DNA of 64,000 nucleotides from Arcuatula senhousia. Its lineage: Eukaryota; Mollusca; Bivalvia; Mytilida; Mytilidae. This document shows positions 34,815 to 46,908 of this stretch, piece after piece (within the stretch, counting starts at the first letter, position 1; each line of letters starts with the position of its first letter). The stretch covers positions 17,564,745 through 17,628,744 of the forward strand of contig OZ020316.1 in NCBI GenBank assembly GCA_963971305.1. Direction: 5' to 3'. Both the position numbers and the translations under genes were made by a program. The notes below the pieces were generated by a model. The model ran no database searches and was not told the DNA's origin. It worked only from the letters and a program-made list of their open reading frames with translations.

Positions 34815-35240
34815 ACGACCCCGAGTCTCCCGATACAGCGAGTACGGAGTGATATGATTTTCACGGAGCAATCTAAAATTGTCGAACATGATGTTAGATA
34901 TCAAACAACATGTATGTTGTTGTCAACGGAGTATATATTGGGCCTCATTGTCAGCAAATTTGGGCTAGTAGTAAAACAAAAAAATCTTTGGGCGACTTTT
35001 TCAATTTGTTTATTTGGAAGTGATCGTCCACAGATTTTTTGTTTTACTACATAAAAAGCCCAAATTTGCTGGGCATGGAGCCCAATATATATTCAGTTGA
35101 CAACAGCATACATGTCTGCTATAAACTGTTATGAATAAATGATACAAGATAAGTTTGACCAATACCTTCATTTTGACAATTTTAGATTGCTCTGTGAAAA
35201 TCGTATCGCTCCGTAGTCGCTGTATCGGGAGACCCGGTGT
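34815..35240. repeat. Long imperfect palindrome (foldback), arms about 190 bp
   Basis: The left arm runs outside-in through 'tctcccgatacagcga', 'ttttcacggagcaatctaaa', 'tatatattgggc', 'agcaaatttgggct' and 'agtaaaacaaaaaa'. The right arm has every one of these in reverse complement and reverse order. A loop of about 50 bp contains GATCGTCCACAG. Arms differ by several indels. Confidence 0.88.
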
Positions 35241-35639
35241 GGACCCCGGCTTTCATTACGACAGGGCTGCCCCATTCAACCACCTGAGGCACACACCTCA
35301 GCCGTTTCGAGGGCAATGCAGACTACCCACATGTCAGGTCTCTGCGCGCTCATAAGTGGACTTTTTCCGCGCTGCTACAGGCCTATTCGCCACCAGGAAC
35401 CCGCACGGGGGGAGAAATATTGGTTTAAGATTGAAATTGTTTAAAATTTTAAAATATAAGATATAAGTATATATTAAGCATAAGTTAATACAATTTCAAA
35501 AGCATTCATGGATTTTGTTTTAGTGTAAAAGTTAAAGGGCGTACTTTCGATTTTTGTAAAAATTACATTGATGTCATTGTTGTCCTTAATAAAAAATCTA
35601 AGAACAACTGAATTCTTGGTCAGTAATACAACAGATACT

Positions 35640-36090
35640 AGCGGTGGGTGTATATTTTTCGTTTTTTTTAATCGTTTTCTCCGAAGGGAAAATATTTGAC
35701 AGGGACATAATTATTTGATTTTTACCCCCTTTTGGCCCCTAATTTCTAAACGAAAAAAGAGGGGACACACAAAATCAAGCCTACCCTTTTTTTATGGCAA
35801 GTGACATTACTGTAAAGTTTCATAGCATTCGATCAACCACAACAAAAGTAATTGTGGAAACTAATAAAAAATCTGGTCAATTTTGGGCCCCTTATTTCTA
35901 ATCGGAATTATAAAATGACCCATAAGGAAAGGTACACATCCTCAATATATCAGTAATCACTGTGTAATATTTCAAAAAGATCCAGTGTTTAGCTTTGAGA
36001 TTCTGATTACACAAGACAGGCATTCCTACAGTGCGACGGACGGACGGACGGAGGCGGACGGACGTATAGACGGACGGAGTGACCCAATTA
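35640..36090. repeat. Dispersed repeat ending in (GGAC)n
   Basis: Sequence with 'tttggcccctaatttc', 'gtaaagtttcatagcattcgatc' and a terminal GACGGACGGACGG run (36036-36078). Similar GTCCGTCC-ended blocks occur at 7750, 44290, 55650 and 63910. Confidence 0.6.
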
Positions 36091-36161
36091 CTACACATGT
36101 TTTCTCATACGGAGACGCAGGTAAAATTCTAATTATAAGGAGGAAACCGTCGCAGTCTTAA

Positions 36162-37288
36162 AGGGAAAGTTCACAAAAAAATGAAAATTTGTCATATGAT
36201 TTCTAATGCATTATCTAATTATGCTATATCATTTAAACTTTTATATTCAACTCAATAAGCTGACAAAAATAGAATTTGATTTTTTATCTTTTGGTTTCTG
36301 TCATTTTAAATTACACAAAACATCTGAATACCACAAAGTCTCCTTTTAACAGTGACCCACCATTTACCTAATTATATAATATTTTTGTGTGCATCTTTGT
36401 TATGGCATTTTATTCCTTAATTAATAGTAATAATGATTTTTTGGTATAAAAATCAATTTAAATAAGTCATTTTTAATTATTTAAGTCATGTTGTGTTGTG
36501 ATAATCTTGCATATAAATCACATTATTGTTTTAAATGCTAGAATGAAAATAAAATGATCTAGTACATAAAACTTTGTTTCTGAATGTTTGTATATTAGGT
36601 TTTGACACCTGTAGGTATTGATAATTAGAATTTCCTGTTTATTTCACCCCAAGTCAGCTGTGACTAATTACATTTATGTTTTCCTAACCATTACACAGGT
36701 ACCTGCTGAGAGACAATGACAATAAATTCACATTAATTAACACTTTTAGCAAACCCAGTGGGGTGTTAGAAAAAGAATGACCTGTGATTTACATAATTAT
36801 ATCACAATTATTTTCAATGAAATATAATGGCTTACATTTAAATACACAACTTCTTTCTTAATAGTAAATAAAAATAATATTTTTTTGAATTATAGAATTT
36901 TAATTTTAATTAATTGATTACTAGTATAATGTTCAAATTAAAAGAAAAAAAAAGATAATTAAACCGTTTTTAAAAAGATTTTTATATAGAAAGTAATTTG
37001 AAAATATTAAATGATCTTGTTGACTTTTGATTATTTTAATTATTTTGTTGGTTATTGGACGTACCACATGATCACTTAAACGTTTGAACTAATATGATTT
37101 TTTGCTACTCAGTAGAAATTCTGATTCACTGAAGTAGTCCCCTAATGAAGAGTAGGGGACTATTTCAAATAAATAATCTCCAATATCTTTGTTATAAGTT
37201 AAGATATGAGAGAAAAAATTTGCACACTGTTATAAAACATTGTTCTGAACAATTTAAGACCATATGTCAAAAATCGTGAACTTACCCT
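36162..37288. mobile_element. TTAA-flanked AT-rich MITE, copy 1
   Basis: AGGGAAAGTTCAC opens and GTGAACTTACCCT closes the unit, with TTAA exactly outside both ends (36158-36161, 37289-37292). The 1.13-kb interior is very AT-rich and non-coding. The same element in opposite orientation lies at 56878-58058. TTAA specificity is known for piggyBac and Kolobok elements; which one applies is not settled here. Confidence 0.88.
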
Positions 37289-37989
37289 TTAAGCTGTGTC
37301 ACTCAAAAACCGTCACAGGTTCCCGAGCAAACCTTACAGTATTCACGAAAAAACCGTAACGTGTTTGGAGGAAAATGTAAATTACTTCAAGGTATCTTTA
37401 TAACTATTTGTAAGAAAGATGTTAAACGTTTCAGATTTGACAAAAGAGTCACAAAAACTTTTTTTGTTCATTTTAACAATTGTTTTTTGACGAAATAACG
37501 ATATTTTTGAAAATGGTAACAATGTTTAATTTTGACAATTAAATGATTTGAATTGTGCCAATATTCATTAGGTATATGTTCGGTACATTTTTAAAAACAC
37601 TTGACATATTTTTTTACAAATCAATTAGTCTATAAACTAAACTGACCTTGAAAAAGTCAATATCGTCTTAATTTTCCTCTGTTTTTCCCACAATGCATTT
37701 AGGAGATCATCAAAAACCTTACTGTTGTCACGCAAAAACAAATTTATCGTGTCGCACTTTGTAGGGATTGTTTACTTATTTTATTCTTCTTTTGTTTTAG
37801 TTTGTTAGAATTTATTTTCTAGATTTAATCTGTTTTGTCGCTTTCATATCATCACAACCTTTTACGGTGTACTTTCATACCAATGGCAAGCCTTGGAAGT
37901 ACGAGGTCCGAATATACTCGGTCTTCCTCTAAATCCACTATTCTTTCCCCATTACGACTATGGCACCAAAACTGTAACTGGTATCCCGG

Positions 37990-39725
37990 ATAAAGGTTAT
38001 ACAAGTTTTGTGGTATTACCAAATGAACAACCTTAAGGCTAAACCACCGGACTGTTCTGTGTGACAAATCCCCATTCAAATATAGTCCCTCTGGTCACGT
38101 CATTACCGGGGACCTCAACATCATGGAAAATGACCAACTCTGCGATGTTTGCCGAAGGACCAGTCCACGAAGGAAACGTTGCTTTACCAAACAGAACGGA
38201 AAACGCAGGTATAAGTACTTGGTAGTCGATGATACAAAGACTAATTTTTAGTAAAAAAACAAATACAGAAGAAGATTTTGTGTTTTGTGTTTCTTCTAGC
38301 TACAATAATGTAGCTCGTTTGACATCGTTGATTTGGCGGGGCTACTATGCGGTCTCATTTCTCTTGATGAAGCAAATCGGGTTTTTTTTTCTCCACTTCT
38401 AATATGCTTCGAAATTACCAAATGAATGATACTCTGAATAATATGTGGTCAATGATAAATTTGGGTAAGAGCCATTGATAGCTATTATATTGCCGGAAGT
38501 TCAGGATCAAGAAACTTCCCAAAAAATGATATTTTCACGAAAATCTTTTGAATATTGCTAAACGTCGGTATTTTTAAACTGCATTCGTCATTAAAATACT
38601 ATAAGCAATATTTAAGTACCAACTTTGACATCTAATAAATTGAATTGCGACCGGTGTTATTTCGCTTTCGGCGTCGCCTCGTTACGAGTAATGGGACCGC
38701 ATTGTAGGTCAGCCGATTCAAAGGTGTCAAAGGAGCTACACTATTGTAGCTATGTTTCTTCATGCTGTTCTTGTTCGTGTTTACCGGTTGCCCTTTCGGA
38801 CTTTTGACACTCGAATGTCCCATTGGTGCCTCTTTGCTTCTATCAAATAGAAATGCTCAACTTTCTTATCGACAACATATTTGCACAGTTTAGTGGATGT
38901 GTTTTTCATCAGACAAAATGTATCCCAATGGGCACAAATTTTGCACCATTGCTTGCAGATTTTTTTCTCCATTCATATGAAGCAGTCTTCTTACAATCGC
39001 CTTTAGACAAAAAGGACTGCAGACTTGCTTTATCCTTGAATCTCACATTTCGTCATTTTTAATGATGTCCTTTCTTATAACAATCTTCGATTTGGTGATA
39101 TTTCTGAAGGAACTTGAAATAAAGGACACTACAGATTCTAGGAGGTATGCTTCATATTTGGGTCTATTTCTCGAAATTGACAAACTAGGAAGGCTTTGTA
39201 CAAAGGTCTTTGACAAACGTGATGACTTCAACTTTCCAATAGTCAACTTTCCCTTTCTGTGTAGCAACTTTCCGTCCGCTCAAGCCTTTGGAGTTTTCGT
39301 ATCGTAATATAATTGATTCGTTATTTATGTTATTCCAGAGCATGAATGGAGTATAACGACTTCCTTGAAAGAGCTACACGGCTGACAAGCAAATTGTTGA
39401 CATATTGGTACGTTGCTTCCAGGTTGTTGTAATCACTAAAGAAATTTTACGGAAGGCATCATGTGCTTGTAGAAAAATACGCGTTTCTATATATCTCTCA
39501 CATGAGCACAGATGTTTTTGACATAGAGTTTGGTAATGTCATCTTTTCCGGATTTAAAGATCTTTGGCAACATGACGGGTTGTGTTTGTTTGTTTTTGTT
39601 TTTGTTTTTGTTTTTTTGGTTGCGTGGTTTGTTTCGTTGTGATGATTTTTTGTCTTCTGATTTTTTCTTTGTCTTTTCGGTATAATGATGTTTGATTACC
39701 CCTTTGGTACACATTTGCTTCTTTC
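37990..39725 (+). pseudogene. Penelope-like element remnant, duplicated copy 1
   Basis: N-terminal-side fragments (NNLKAKPPDCS, then KSPFKYSPSGHVITGDLNI in another frame) lie at about 38020-38125. Next comes a KRRYKYLVV piece at about 38200. A foreign block of about 570 bp (38278-38850) then interrupts the order. Reverse-transcriptase pieces follow: EMLNFLIDNIFAQF, IPMGTNFAPLLADFFLHS (38850-39050) and, frameshifted, DKRDDFNFPIVNFPFLCSN (39190-39280). The 3' tail lies at 39550-39725. Multiple frameshifts make it dead. Confidence 0.85.
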
Positions 39726-40189
39726 GACGACACATGCAATTTTTCTAGATTATTTATCAATATCTATAAGGAGCGACAATATAAAAATAAAGAGGTAGGT
39801 AAGCTGCAATCGTGAAGGTACATATTCGAATGTCAGGAGTGATAAAAAGTATCCCTTCCGAATGTCAGCAGTCGTAAAAACCATGAAAATCATCTTTTTA
39901 TTACGCTTCCGAAGGGAGCATTTATGGTAGAAATGTCAATATTTTAGTTGTACTATGATCTTAATTTTCCTTCAACGTCCGCTTAAGCACGCGCTTATTT
40001 TCCCGAACTTTCGGCGTCTTTTTAACGTTTTTATCTTTGAATGTTTTAGACGTCATTAAACGCTCACGTAACCCACAAGAAAAGCTTGTTTGTTTTTATT
40101 TTCGAACCAAAAAAAAAAATAATTGAAACTTCGGGAGCGTAACAGGTTTTAGCTGCCTCATATTACTATTGACATGAGAAAATTTTGCA

Positions 40190-40278
40190 AGGTGGTAGCT
40201 GGATTCGAACCCATTCTTATGTCATCTATGGTAACACAGCCTGCATTGTGTCCGGTGCCTCAGAATAGTCGAGATCCA
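40190..40278 (-). pseudogene. tRNA-Leu-like sequence (pseudo-tRNA or SINE head), copy 1
   Basis: The minus strand holds the B-box-like GGGTTCGAATCC, and 'ttctgaggcaccgg' lies where an A box would be (compare TCTAAGGCGC in copy 2). Spacing suits a long-variable-arm tRNA, but the T stem is weak and the acceptor stem does not pair convincingly. It is probably not a working tRNA. Confidence 0.4.
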
Positions 40279-41268
40279 TATGAACCTCACAACATTCTTC
40301 GTGTGGAAATCTTAGTGAAAGCTGAAGGAAAAAATGTCCTTCATTTTAAAGGGTATCCGATATGTATCTATGTTTTAACAAAGTTCTTCTGTAATATGTT
40401 TATATTTTGAATAGGTTTGTCTACTTATGTTTCAGTTTTTAACATGATAGTAGTTTTTTTTACTTCGTTTTGAAATCATGTTTAATGGGATGACCGAAAT
40501 GTGAACTTCTTCATGGTGTGGTATTTTACAACTGAAAAGACGGTTTATGATGAAATGCAGTCAAACAGTAAGTTAGATAAGGCCGTAAACTGTAAACAAC
40601 TTTTGAGTATAATTTGTAACATTTGCAAATTTCCGAAATTTATCCTCGGAGTTCAATGTTTTCAATAGGTGTTACTATTATACATTATTCGTTTTATTTT
40701 ATTTTATTTATTCATTCTTTTTTATTTTTTTTTGGGGGGGGGTAATTTTATCTTTTTTTTTTTTTGCTTTGTTCTTATCCAGATTTAAAAGAAGATAACG
40801 AATTGAGTGACATTATTTCTACATCTACATCTACAGCAATAATCCGTAAAGAGTCATTAGACTCATCACACGAATGAACTTAAAATTGTGGTGTCATCCA
40901 ACATGTGCTCCTGTACATATTTATATATACTTTTTTTCTGGTTCAACATATGACCTACTACTTCTTTCAAAACACTTGTCCAGATAATTATGAAGTTTTT
41001 CTTGGGTTTGTCATTTGGTATTTTATAGATTAGGGAGGCGTAAAAAATACCCTCCAAGGTTGGCTTAGGTCCTAAGACTATACAAACTTCTGTATCAACA
41101 ATTTGGGTACACATCAACAAAAAATGAAATTCATAATGTCAGGTTCACAGAACCAAGACATTTTATTTATGTAAAAGTAAACTTGTATGTTTTTATAACA
41201 AGAGATTTTATTGTTTTGTGACAAGCTTATGTCATCTGTTGCTAAAATTGAACCCAGCCATAAAAAGA

Positions 41269-41297
41269 TTATTCGTCTTCAACGATCTTCACATAAT
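41269..41297 (-). other. Candidate fourth exon of Frizzled-domain gene 1
   Basis: TTTATTTCTGTTTACAG precedes a short frame reading (x)YVKIVEDE and then a stop. Its 2-nt lead phase fits the phase-1 donor GG|GTAAGC just beyond the stop of coding exon 3. It may be a 3'-UTR exon or relic of a longer C-terminus. Confidence 0.45.
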
Positions 41298-41963
41298 CTG
41301 TAAACAGAAATAAAAAGCACTATATCAAAAGTATTAAAACTCAGAAAATTGGTCAAAAACAGAAATGACTGTGCTGCATTAAAATGTCATACAATTAACC
41401 ATAAAAACGGTAACAGAAAATAGATAAGTTACATAATCTTACGAAATGGGAGCCCAAGCTTATTAAAAACAGTTATATCAAGATGCTTTTGTACATGTAT
41501 GTAGTTGATTAATTGTGGATACTGTTAGGATGATTCATTACTTCCAACCTGTCCGTAGTCCGAGAGTCAATAGATACTTATGCCCCGGGCTAAAATATTG
41601 TGTATAGTAATCCTGTGTTTTTGCATAGTGAGATTATATCAAAGTGTTAAAGTTTTCAAGTGTTTTTCATAAAGTAAACTTTTCAAAATTATATATTTTC
41701 TTAAAAAAGAATATCAAGCTCAGTGGTGATAAGGCAGGGCCGATTGAAACTCCTTCATTTTTTAATGGAAACATAGCAAAATAGAAATATGTGGTTAACA
41801 TTTCTTGCGATTCTAATAGCAAAATAAAAGAGAATAAGTTAACAATAATTAACTTTTTTGTTACAGATGTTAGACTTGGTTCTTATAGTTTTCATTTGTA
41901 TTGTTTTGTTACATTCCATCACAATCAATAACATTAATTGAAAATGCTATCAAGCTTACCCTC

Positions 41964-43666
41964 TTATTCTGGCATAGATACACATTTCCCGGATGATCTA
42001 GTTGGAAATATACCACAAATAGTTAAAGCCATGCTTAGGCCGGGCAATTCATTCACTTTACAAGTTGTTATTACCTCTGAAAAAAAAAACAGAATCATAT
42101 CGGTATCTTGCAATACAATACTTACAAAACTACAAATGAATATATACAAATGATAAATAAAAGGAATTTGATAAAGAAAATTAAGCGTGGCTGCGATGAT
42201 TGTTTGAAAATATTAAAAATTTCAGCACATTATACTTTGTCAAAGTAGTATAACGAAAATCAGTTTCAATTTTGACTTTAATATTTCATCAGTTATGTAC
42301 TGGACAATAGTGCACTTGCCCTGGGTAAAAAAATAAATAAATGTTTTATGATACCTGACGATTTTTATAGTTGATCATTAGTCCGAGGCCCGCTGTATTG
42401 GCCTGAGGCTAATGTCATAACAATGAGGACATATTAAACCATAATTCTCTGGGAAATAATGACAGAAAAGAAATAAAAAGCGCAAACATGTAAATAATAT
42501 TTGAGCCATCTCTAAATACCCTCGCAACACGTGACACTCACCTTTACAATCTTCACTACAGGGTGGGATTTTTGCCCCATCCATACAAATAGGCACGTGA
42601 ATTGCACATGCGATCATTTCTGCATTGTGTCTGTTTATGGTACAAAATTTAATCTGGCCTAAAATGGCACCAAGTGTGATGTCAGCATCACGTACGGTCA
42701 TCTGGCCTATATAGTTTGGAAAAGACGTACTGTTGAATCCATATCTTGTGCAATGTTCGCTGTTTACTTCTGAACATACTACAAAGGAATAAGATATTTT
42801 GTTTTAAGCAGTGCATTAATGCGTTTTATATCCCCCGCTTTAAAAGTGGTGGATATATTATAGATCCTGGGTATAATGTCATGAATGTCCGTCCTTCCGA
42901 GTGACTCTTAACAACACAATAGCTTTTAACCAAACTTCCACGCTGTCTTTATAATGATCGATGAGTTTTGCTACGCCGCCTTACGCGTTTTGTCTATTTC
43001 AGACTAATCAGATCCGCTTTATTCAATAGATTAAAAACGCAAGGCAGTTAAATGACTTATAAATAAGAAGAGCATAGAACAAAAACATATGCCAAACGGG
43101 GACGCAAATATGACTTAGATCAAAATATGTCTAAGGAAAACCTTAGACTCTTGAACATTTTTCATTCCTTTCAATTAAACCAATTGTCGAATTCTTATTG
43201 GTTTACAACGAGCTTGAAAAATTTGATAATTAACAGTTTCAAATCATGCAACACAGGCACACACATAAACAGGCACATAAACAGGCACACACAAACAACA
43301 TCCATTTCATATAATGAACGTATTGATTAAATTATAATCAGAAAATTTAGAAATAAGGTTATCAATTTTAGAGCAATTTGCTTATCAGCTTAATTTACGC
43401 GGATTTTTTTATATGAAATCAGAAACTGTAAAAGTAAAATAGAAAATGCCATATTGCAAAATATGACACAAATCTGAAAAGGGTAAGTTAATTTACATCT
43501 AAAATTTGCATGAGATGATATTTTTAAAGTTCTTACTTTCTGCTACAGGTGCTACTGGTATATGTGCAGCCGCTCCAGATCCCAATCCCAAACCAAAACC
43601 CGAAACAACGAAGACACAAACACTAGAAAATATTATGGCAACGATGAAGGATTTCAAAAAGTCCAT
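41964..43666 (-). CDS. Secreted single Frizzled-CRD protein, paralogue 1 (three coding exons)
   Basis: The model is my reconstruction on the minus strand: exon 1 43666-43537, exon 2 42778-42542, exon 3 42076-41964. Donors are GTAAGA and GTGAGT; acceptors are TTCCTTTGTAG and a T-rich tract ending CAG. Every intron is phase 1, and the joined frame stays open for about 159 residues. Exon 1 gives a signal peptide starting MDFLKSFIVAIIFSSV and a short Gly/Ala-rich stretch. Exons 2 and 3 carry exactly ten cysteines in the Frizzled CRD order: CxxxxxxxC, YGFNSTSFPNYIGQ, then KFC, IACAIHVPIC, IPPCSEDC, TTC, TIC..FP and GKC. This fold binds Wnt-type lipid-linked ligands in known families. There is no transmembrane segment, netrin or other domain, so a small secreted protein is expected. 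Ligand and role are unknown. Confidence 0.82.
42820..42990. repeat. Dispersed 'atatcccccgctttaaaagtgg' repeat inside intron 1
   Basis: A short block with 'tatcccccgctttaaaagtggtggatata' and 'gtccgtccttccgagtgac' occurs in intron 1 of both paralogues, and resembles common bivalve repeats. It predates the duplication. Confidence 0.5.
43250..43305. repeat. (ACAGGCACACAYAA)n short tandem repeat in intron 1
   Basis: Four units of about 14 bp, also present at the equivalent place in copy 2 (about 49853-49905). Confidence 0.75.
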
Positions 43667-43789
43667 TTTAACGATTCGAGAAAAAAATATTACAAAAGAC
43701 AGGACAGAACACAAGAACCTTTTTTATTACTAATAAAACAACAAGCTTTGACATATTGATGACCATGTATGACCACTGGACGTCATCCC

Positions 43790-44345
43790 TTCAGTGGTTT
43801 CAGAGAAGAAGATTTTTGAAAAATAGTTAAAATTAATGGAAAAAAAAAACAGTTAAAGGGGAACAACTCTTCAAAGGCTTATCTGACAATTTTGACTCTG
43901 AAATCAATGTTGTAGATCTGAATAAGCTTAACAATTCTGCAATGCTAACTTTTCCTCTAGCTCTAATGGTTTTCAAGATATATTGTTCAAAAACTGCAAA
44001 AATGGTCAATTTTGACGATTAAATAGCAACATCGACCCAATGGAGAGATTCGTAGAGCTTTTGATGCTGAACAAGGATGGTTGCTTCGGATTTTCACTAT
44101 CTCTTATACTTTTTGAGTTATAAGCCAAAAACAATGGTCTGACCCCCCTGTTCTATTTTTAGCAACGGCGGCCATGTTGGTTGGTCGACATGTATATAAT
44201 TCACAAACTTGGTAGAGGACATCCTAAAGATCATGTATACCAAGTATCAATGCAATCCCTTCAGTGGTTTCAGAGAAGATCTTTGAAGAAAAGTTAACGG
44301 ACGACGGACGGACGGACGGACGGACGGACGGACGAGTGAGCTAAA
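43790..44345. repeat. Dispersed bivalve-type repeat ending in (GGAC)n
   Basis: The segment contains 'cttcagtggtttcagagaag' twice (start and near 44260), 'agcaacggcggccatgttgg', and ends in about eight GGAC units (44290-44332) followed by 'gagtgagctaaaa'. It lies only between the two duplication copies. Confidence 0.8.
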
Positions 44346-44454
44346 AATGTGGTATTAGAAATTTTTAAAACATGCGCTATTTAAATCACTGATCCACAAA
44401 TTAAGAGCAATTTAACCGTGCGTACAACATCGACAGTTGGGGTGATTTTAACTG

Positions 44455-46620
44455 TACATCTTCAAATGTAAATTACGCACTAGAATGCACATTGTGCGGA
44501 CTGATATATGTTGGGGAGACTTAAGTCAGATTGAATGCCCGTATTAGTGGCCTCAGATCCTGCATTAACACCGACAAATTCCCTTTCATTTACCAACATT
44601 TTTATCAACCGGACCATTCCATTTTGTCCATGAAAGTCTGCATTCTAGAAAAAAATATACCATTCCACCAACAATCCCATTTTAAGTACACAAATTCGAA
44701 AAGAACGAGAATTCTGGATTAGAATGTAAGGTACCGCATTACCTTACGGTTTCCACGACAATATTGGAAGTACAGGCATAGAAATCTTATCAAGTCCAAG
44801 ATGCAGTGATGTGAATGTGCATGATGAATCTTTTTGAATAGCAAGAAAGACGCAAACGCAATCATTGACATCGGGTTAAAATTCACCAAAGGTACACGAC
44901 TTCTATCAATGGACTGCTGTCGTCTATCCAACAACCTCTCGGGATTCATCACATTCGCACTAAATTGTATTCTATTCCTCTTTCCAAACTTCACACATTG
45001 TACAAAGAACGTCTCGAAAAAATCCAGTGACTGATTTCAAATTCAACCTTTACCGTCTTACAGCAATTGTTCATGACATTGGATACAACCGATTATTAAA
45101 ACCAGTCGGTGTTCCACACGAGAACAACAAGGACAATTTGAACAAATGTTTGGATGCCAGAAATTTAGGCAACATTTAACCTCATAAATCAGTTACAGAA
45201 CAACTTCCTCCTTAAGACAAAAGTGTTCCCATGATGGCATGCATTCATATACTTCGTACCATTGCACCTAAGGTATTTAACTACAAACAAGTTTTGCAGG
45301 ATTACCAAATCAACAACTTCAAGGCTAAACCACCGGACTGTTCTTGTGACAAATCCCCATACAAATATAGTCGTTCCTGCCATGCCATTACCAGAGACAT
45401 CAACATCGTGCGATGTTTTAACCGACGGACCACGAAGGAAACGTTGCTTTACCAAAAAGAAAAACGGAAAACCTAGGTACAAGTATTCGGTAGTCGATTT
45501 AAAAAAAACTTATTTTTTATCGAAGAGTCTAGTGAGAAAAACAAATTAACAGAAGAAGATTTTTTGTTTTGTGTTTCTTCTAGGTACAATAATGTAGCTC
45601 GTTTGACATCGTTGATTGGGCGGAGCTACAATGCAGTCCCATTACTCGTGATGGTGCAAATCGATTTTTTTTTTCTCCAACCTAATGAGGTTCAATGTGA
45701 ATCGAAATTACCAATAATAGTCTGAATAATATGAGGTGGTCAATGATAAGTTTGGTTAAAAGTCATAGTTAACTATTATATTGTAAGAAAATACACATTT
45801 TCAATATTCTGATCCTGAACTTAATTATAACGTTCAGGATCAAGAGACTTCAAAAATTGATATTTTCACGAAAATCTTTTAAATTCCACTAAATGTCGGA
45901 AAATTTTAACTGCATTCGTCATTACTATAAGCAATATTTTAGTATCAAATTTGACATCTTATGGATTTAATTGCGCCAGGTGTGATTTCGCTTTCGGCGT
46001 TGCTCCGTTACGAGCAATTGGACCGCATTGTTGTTCCGCCGATTCAAGGTATCAAAAAAGCTACACTATTGTTGCTATGTTTCTTCGTGCTGTTCTTGTT
46101 CGTGTTTACCGGTTTTGTCGATGCCCTTTCGGACTTTTGACACTCGAATGCTCCATTTGTGCTTCTTTGCTTCTATCAAATAAGTAAAGGATAAAAGCCG
46201 TGAGCAGTCCATTCGGTAAAATATAGAACAGGTCCAATATATTATGCGCCTCAGACCTGTCCAATATTTTACCGAATGGACTGTTTAAGGCTTACATCTT
46301 ACTTAAAACACAGTTTATGCATACAATCTTCAATATTCAAGCATAACACGATAAAAAAAAAATGTCGATCTTTGGCAACATGACGGGTGTGCTATAGCAA
46401 GCAGGAACTGCTTACTCTTCCGGAGCACCTGAATTCACTCTCGTTTCGACTTAGGTTCACGTCGCTGAATTCGGTTTGTTGTTATGTGTGTTTTTTTCTG
46501 TTTTTTGTGGTTTGTTTCGTTGTAATGATTTTTTTGTTGTCTACCGATGTTGTCTCTGTCTTTTCGGTATAATGATGTTTGATTTCCCCTTTGGTACAAC
46601 TTTACTCAGTTCTTTCGACA
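44455..46620 (+). pseudogene. Penelope-like remnant with N-terminal GIY-YIG, duplicated copy 2
   Basis: The order along the strand is: a GIY-YIG piece with ALECTLCGLIYVGE (about 44473-44516); a PDHSILSMK piece (about 44610); RRKRNHGH and LHHIRTKL-like linker pieces (44850-45010, here HHIRTKLYSIPLSKLHTL); KVFNYKQVLQDYQINNFKAK with KPPDCSCDKSPYKYS (45267-45375); KKNGKPRYK (about 45460); a foreign block of about 600 bp; then the 3' tail (46370-46620). The reverse-transcriptase domain is gone from this copy. GIY-YIG ahead of the linker, not after the reverse transcriptase, is the order of permuted (Naiad-type) Penelope-like elements. Stops and frameshifts abound. Confidence 0.78.
46205..46290. 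repeat. Foldback hairpin, 32-bp arms
   Basis: CAGTCCATTCGGTAAAATAT and AACAGGTCCAATAT fold onto GACCTGTCCAATATTTTACC and GAATGGACTG around a loop TTATGCGCCTCA. It sits where copy 1 has its reverse-transcriptase sequence. Confidence 0.85.
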
Positions 46621-46908
46621 ACACATGCAAATTTTCTAAAATGTTCATCAATATCTATAAGGTGCGACACCATCAACATGTATCTTAATGTAGAACACAT
46701 TGGCGCATTGCTATGGTCTGGCATGCAAATATGTCTATCAAGATAATATGACAATTGAGAGATGGTTATACATTTGTATGTAAGCTGCAAATGTTAAAGG
46801 TGCATATCCGAATATCAGAAGTGATCAAAATCATCCCTTTGGAATATCAGCAGTTGTGAAATCATGAAAATCATCTTTTAATACTATTGACATTGGAAAA
46901 TTCAGCAA

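Larger units (their letters stand above)
33383..37770. mobile_element. 4.4-kb TIR element with 5-bp TTTAC duplication
   Basis: CAATCCCTACAAAGTGCGAC at 33383 is matched inversely at the right end (GTCGCACTTTGTAGGGATTG, ending at 37770). The match extends inward about 55 bp through TTTTTGCGTGACAACAGTAAGG. TTTAC flanks both sides (33378-33382, 37771-37775). AAGGTTTTTTCGTG-type words recur inside both ends. No transposase is recognisable. The palindrome at 34815-35240, a GACGGACGG-ended repeat at about 35640-36090 and the MITE at 36162-37288 are nested inside. Confidence 0.82.
37990..43790. repeat. Tandem segmental duplication, copy 1
   Basis: Sequence from 37990 to 43790 is repeated in the same direction at 45285-50366. 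Identity by eye is high over 40.8-43.8 kb and lower over the Penelope part. Each copy contains Penelope debris, a tRNA-like sequence and a Frizzled-domain gene. The right edge of copy 1 abuts the dispersed repeat at 43790-44340. Confidence 0.88.

Noticed and set aside
37852..38079. 75-codon minus-strand frame
   Set aside because: The plus strand here holds Penelope linker motifs; the minus frame is a shadow.
41938..42153. Plus-strand frame opposite exon 3 of the first Frizzled-domain gene
   Set aside because: The minus strand has splice sites, phase and cysteine spacing; the plus frame is its shadow, also seen in copy 2.
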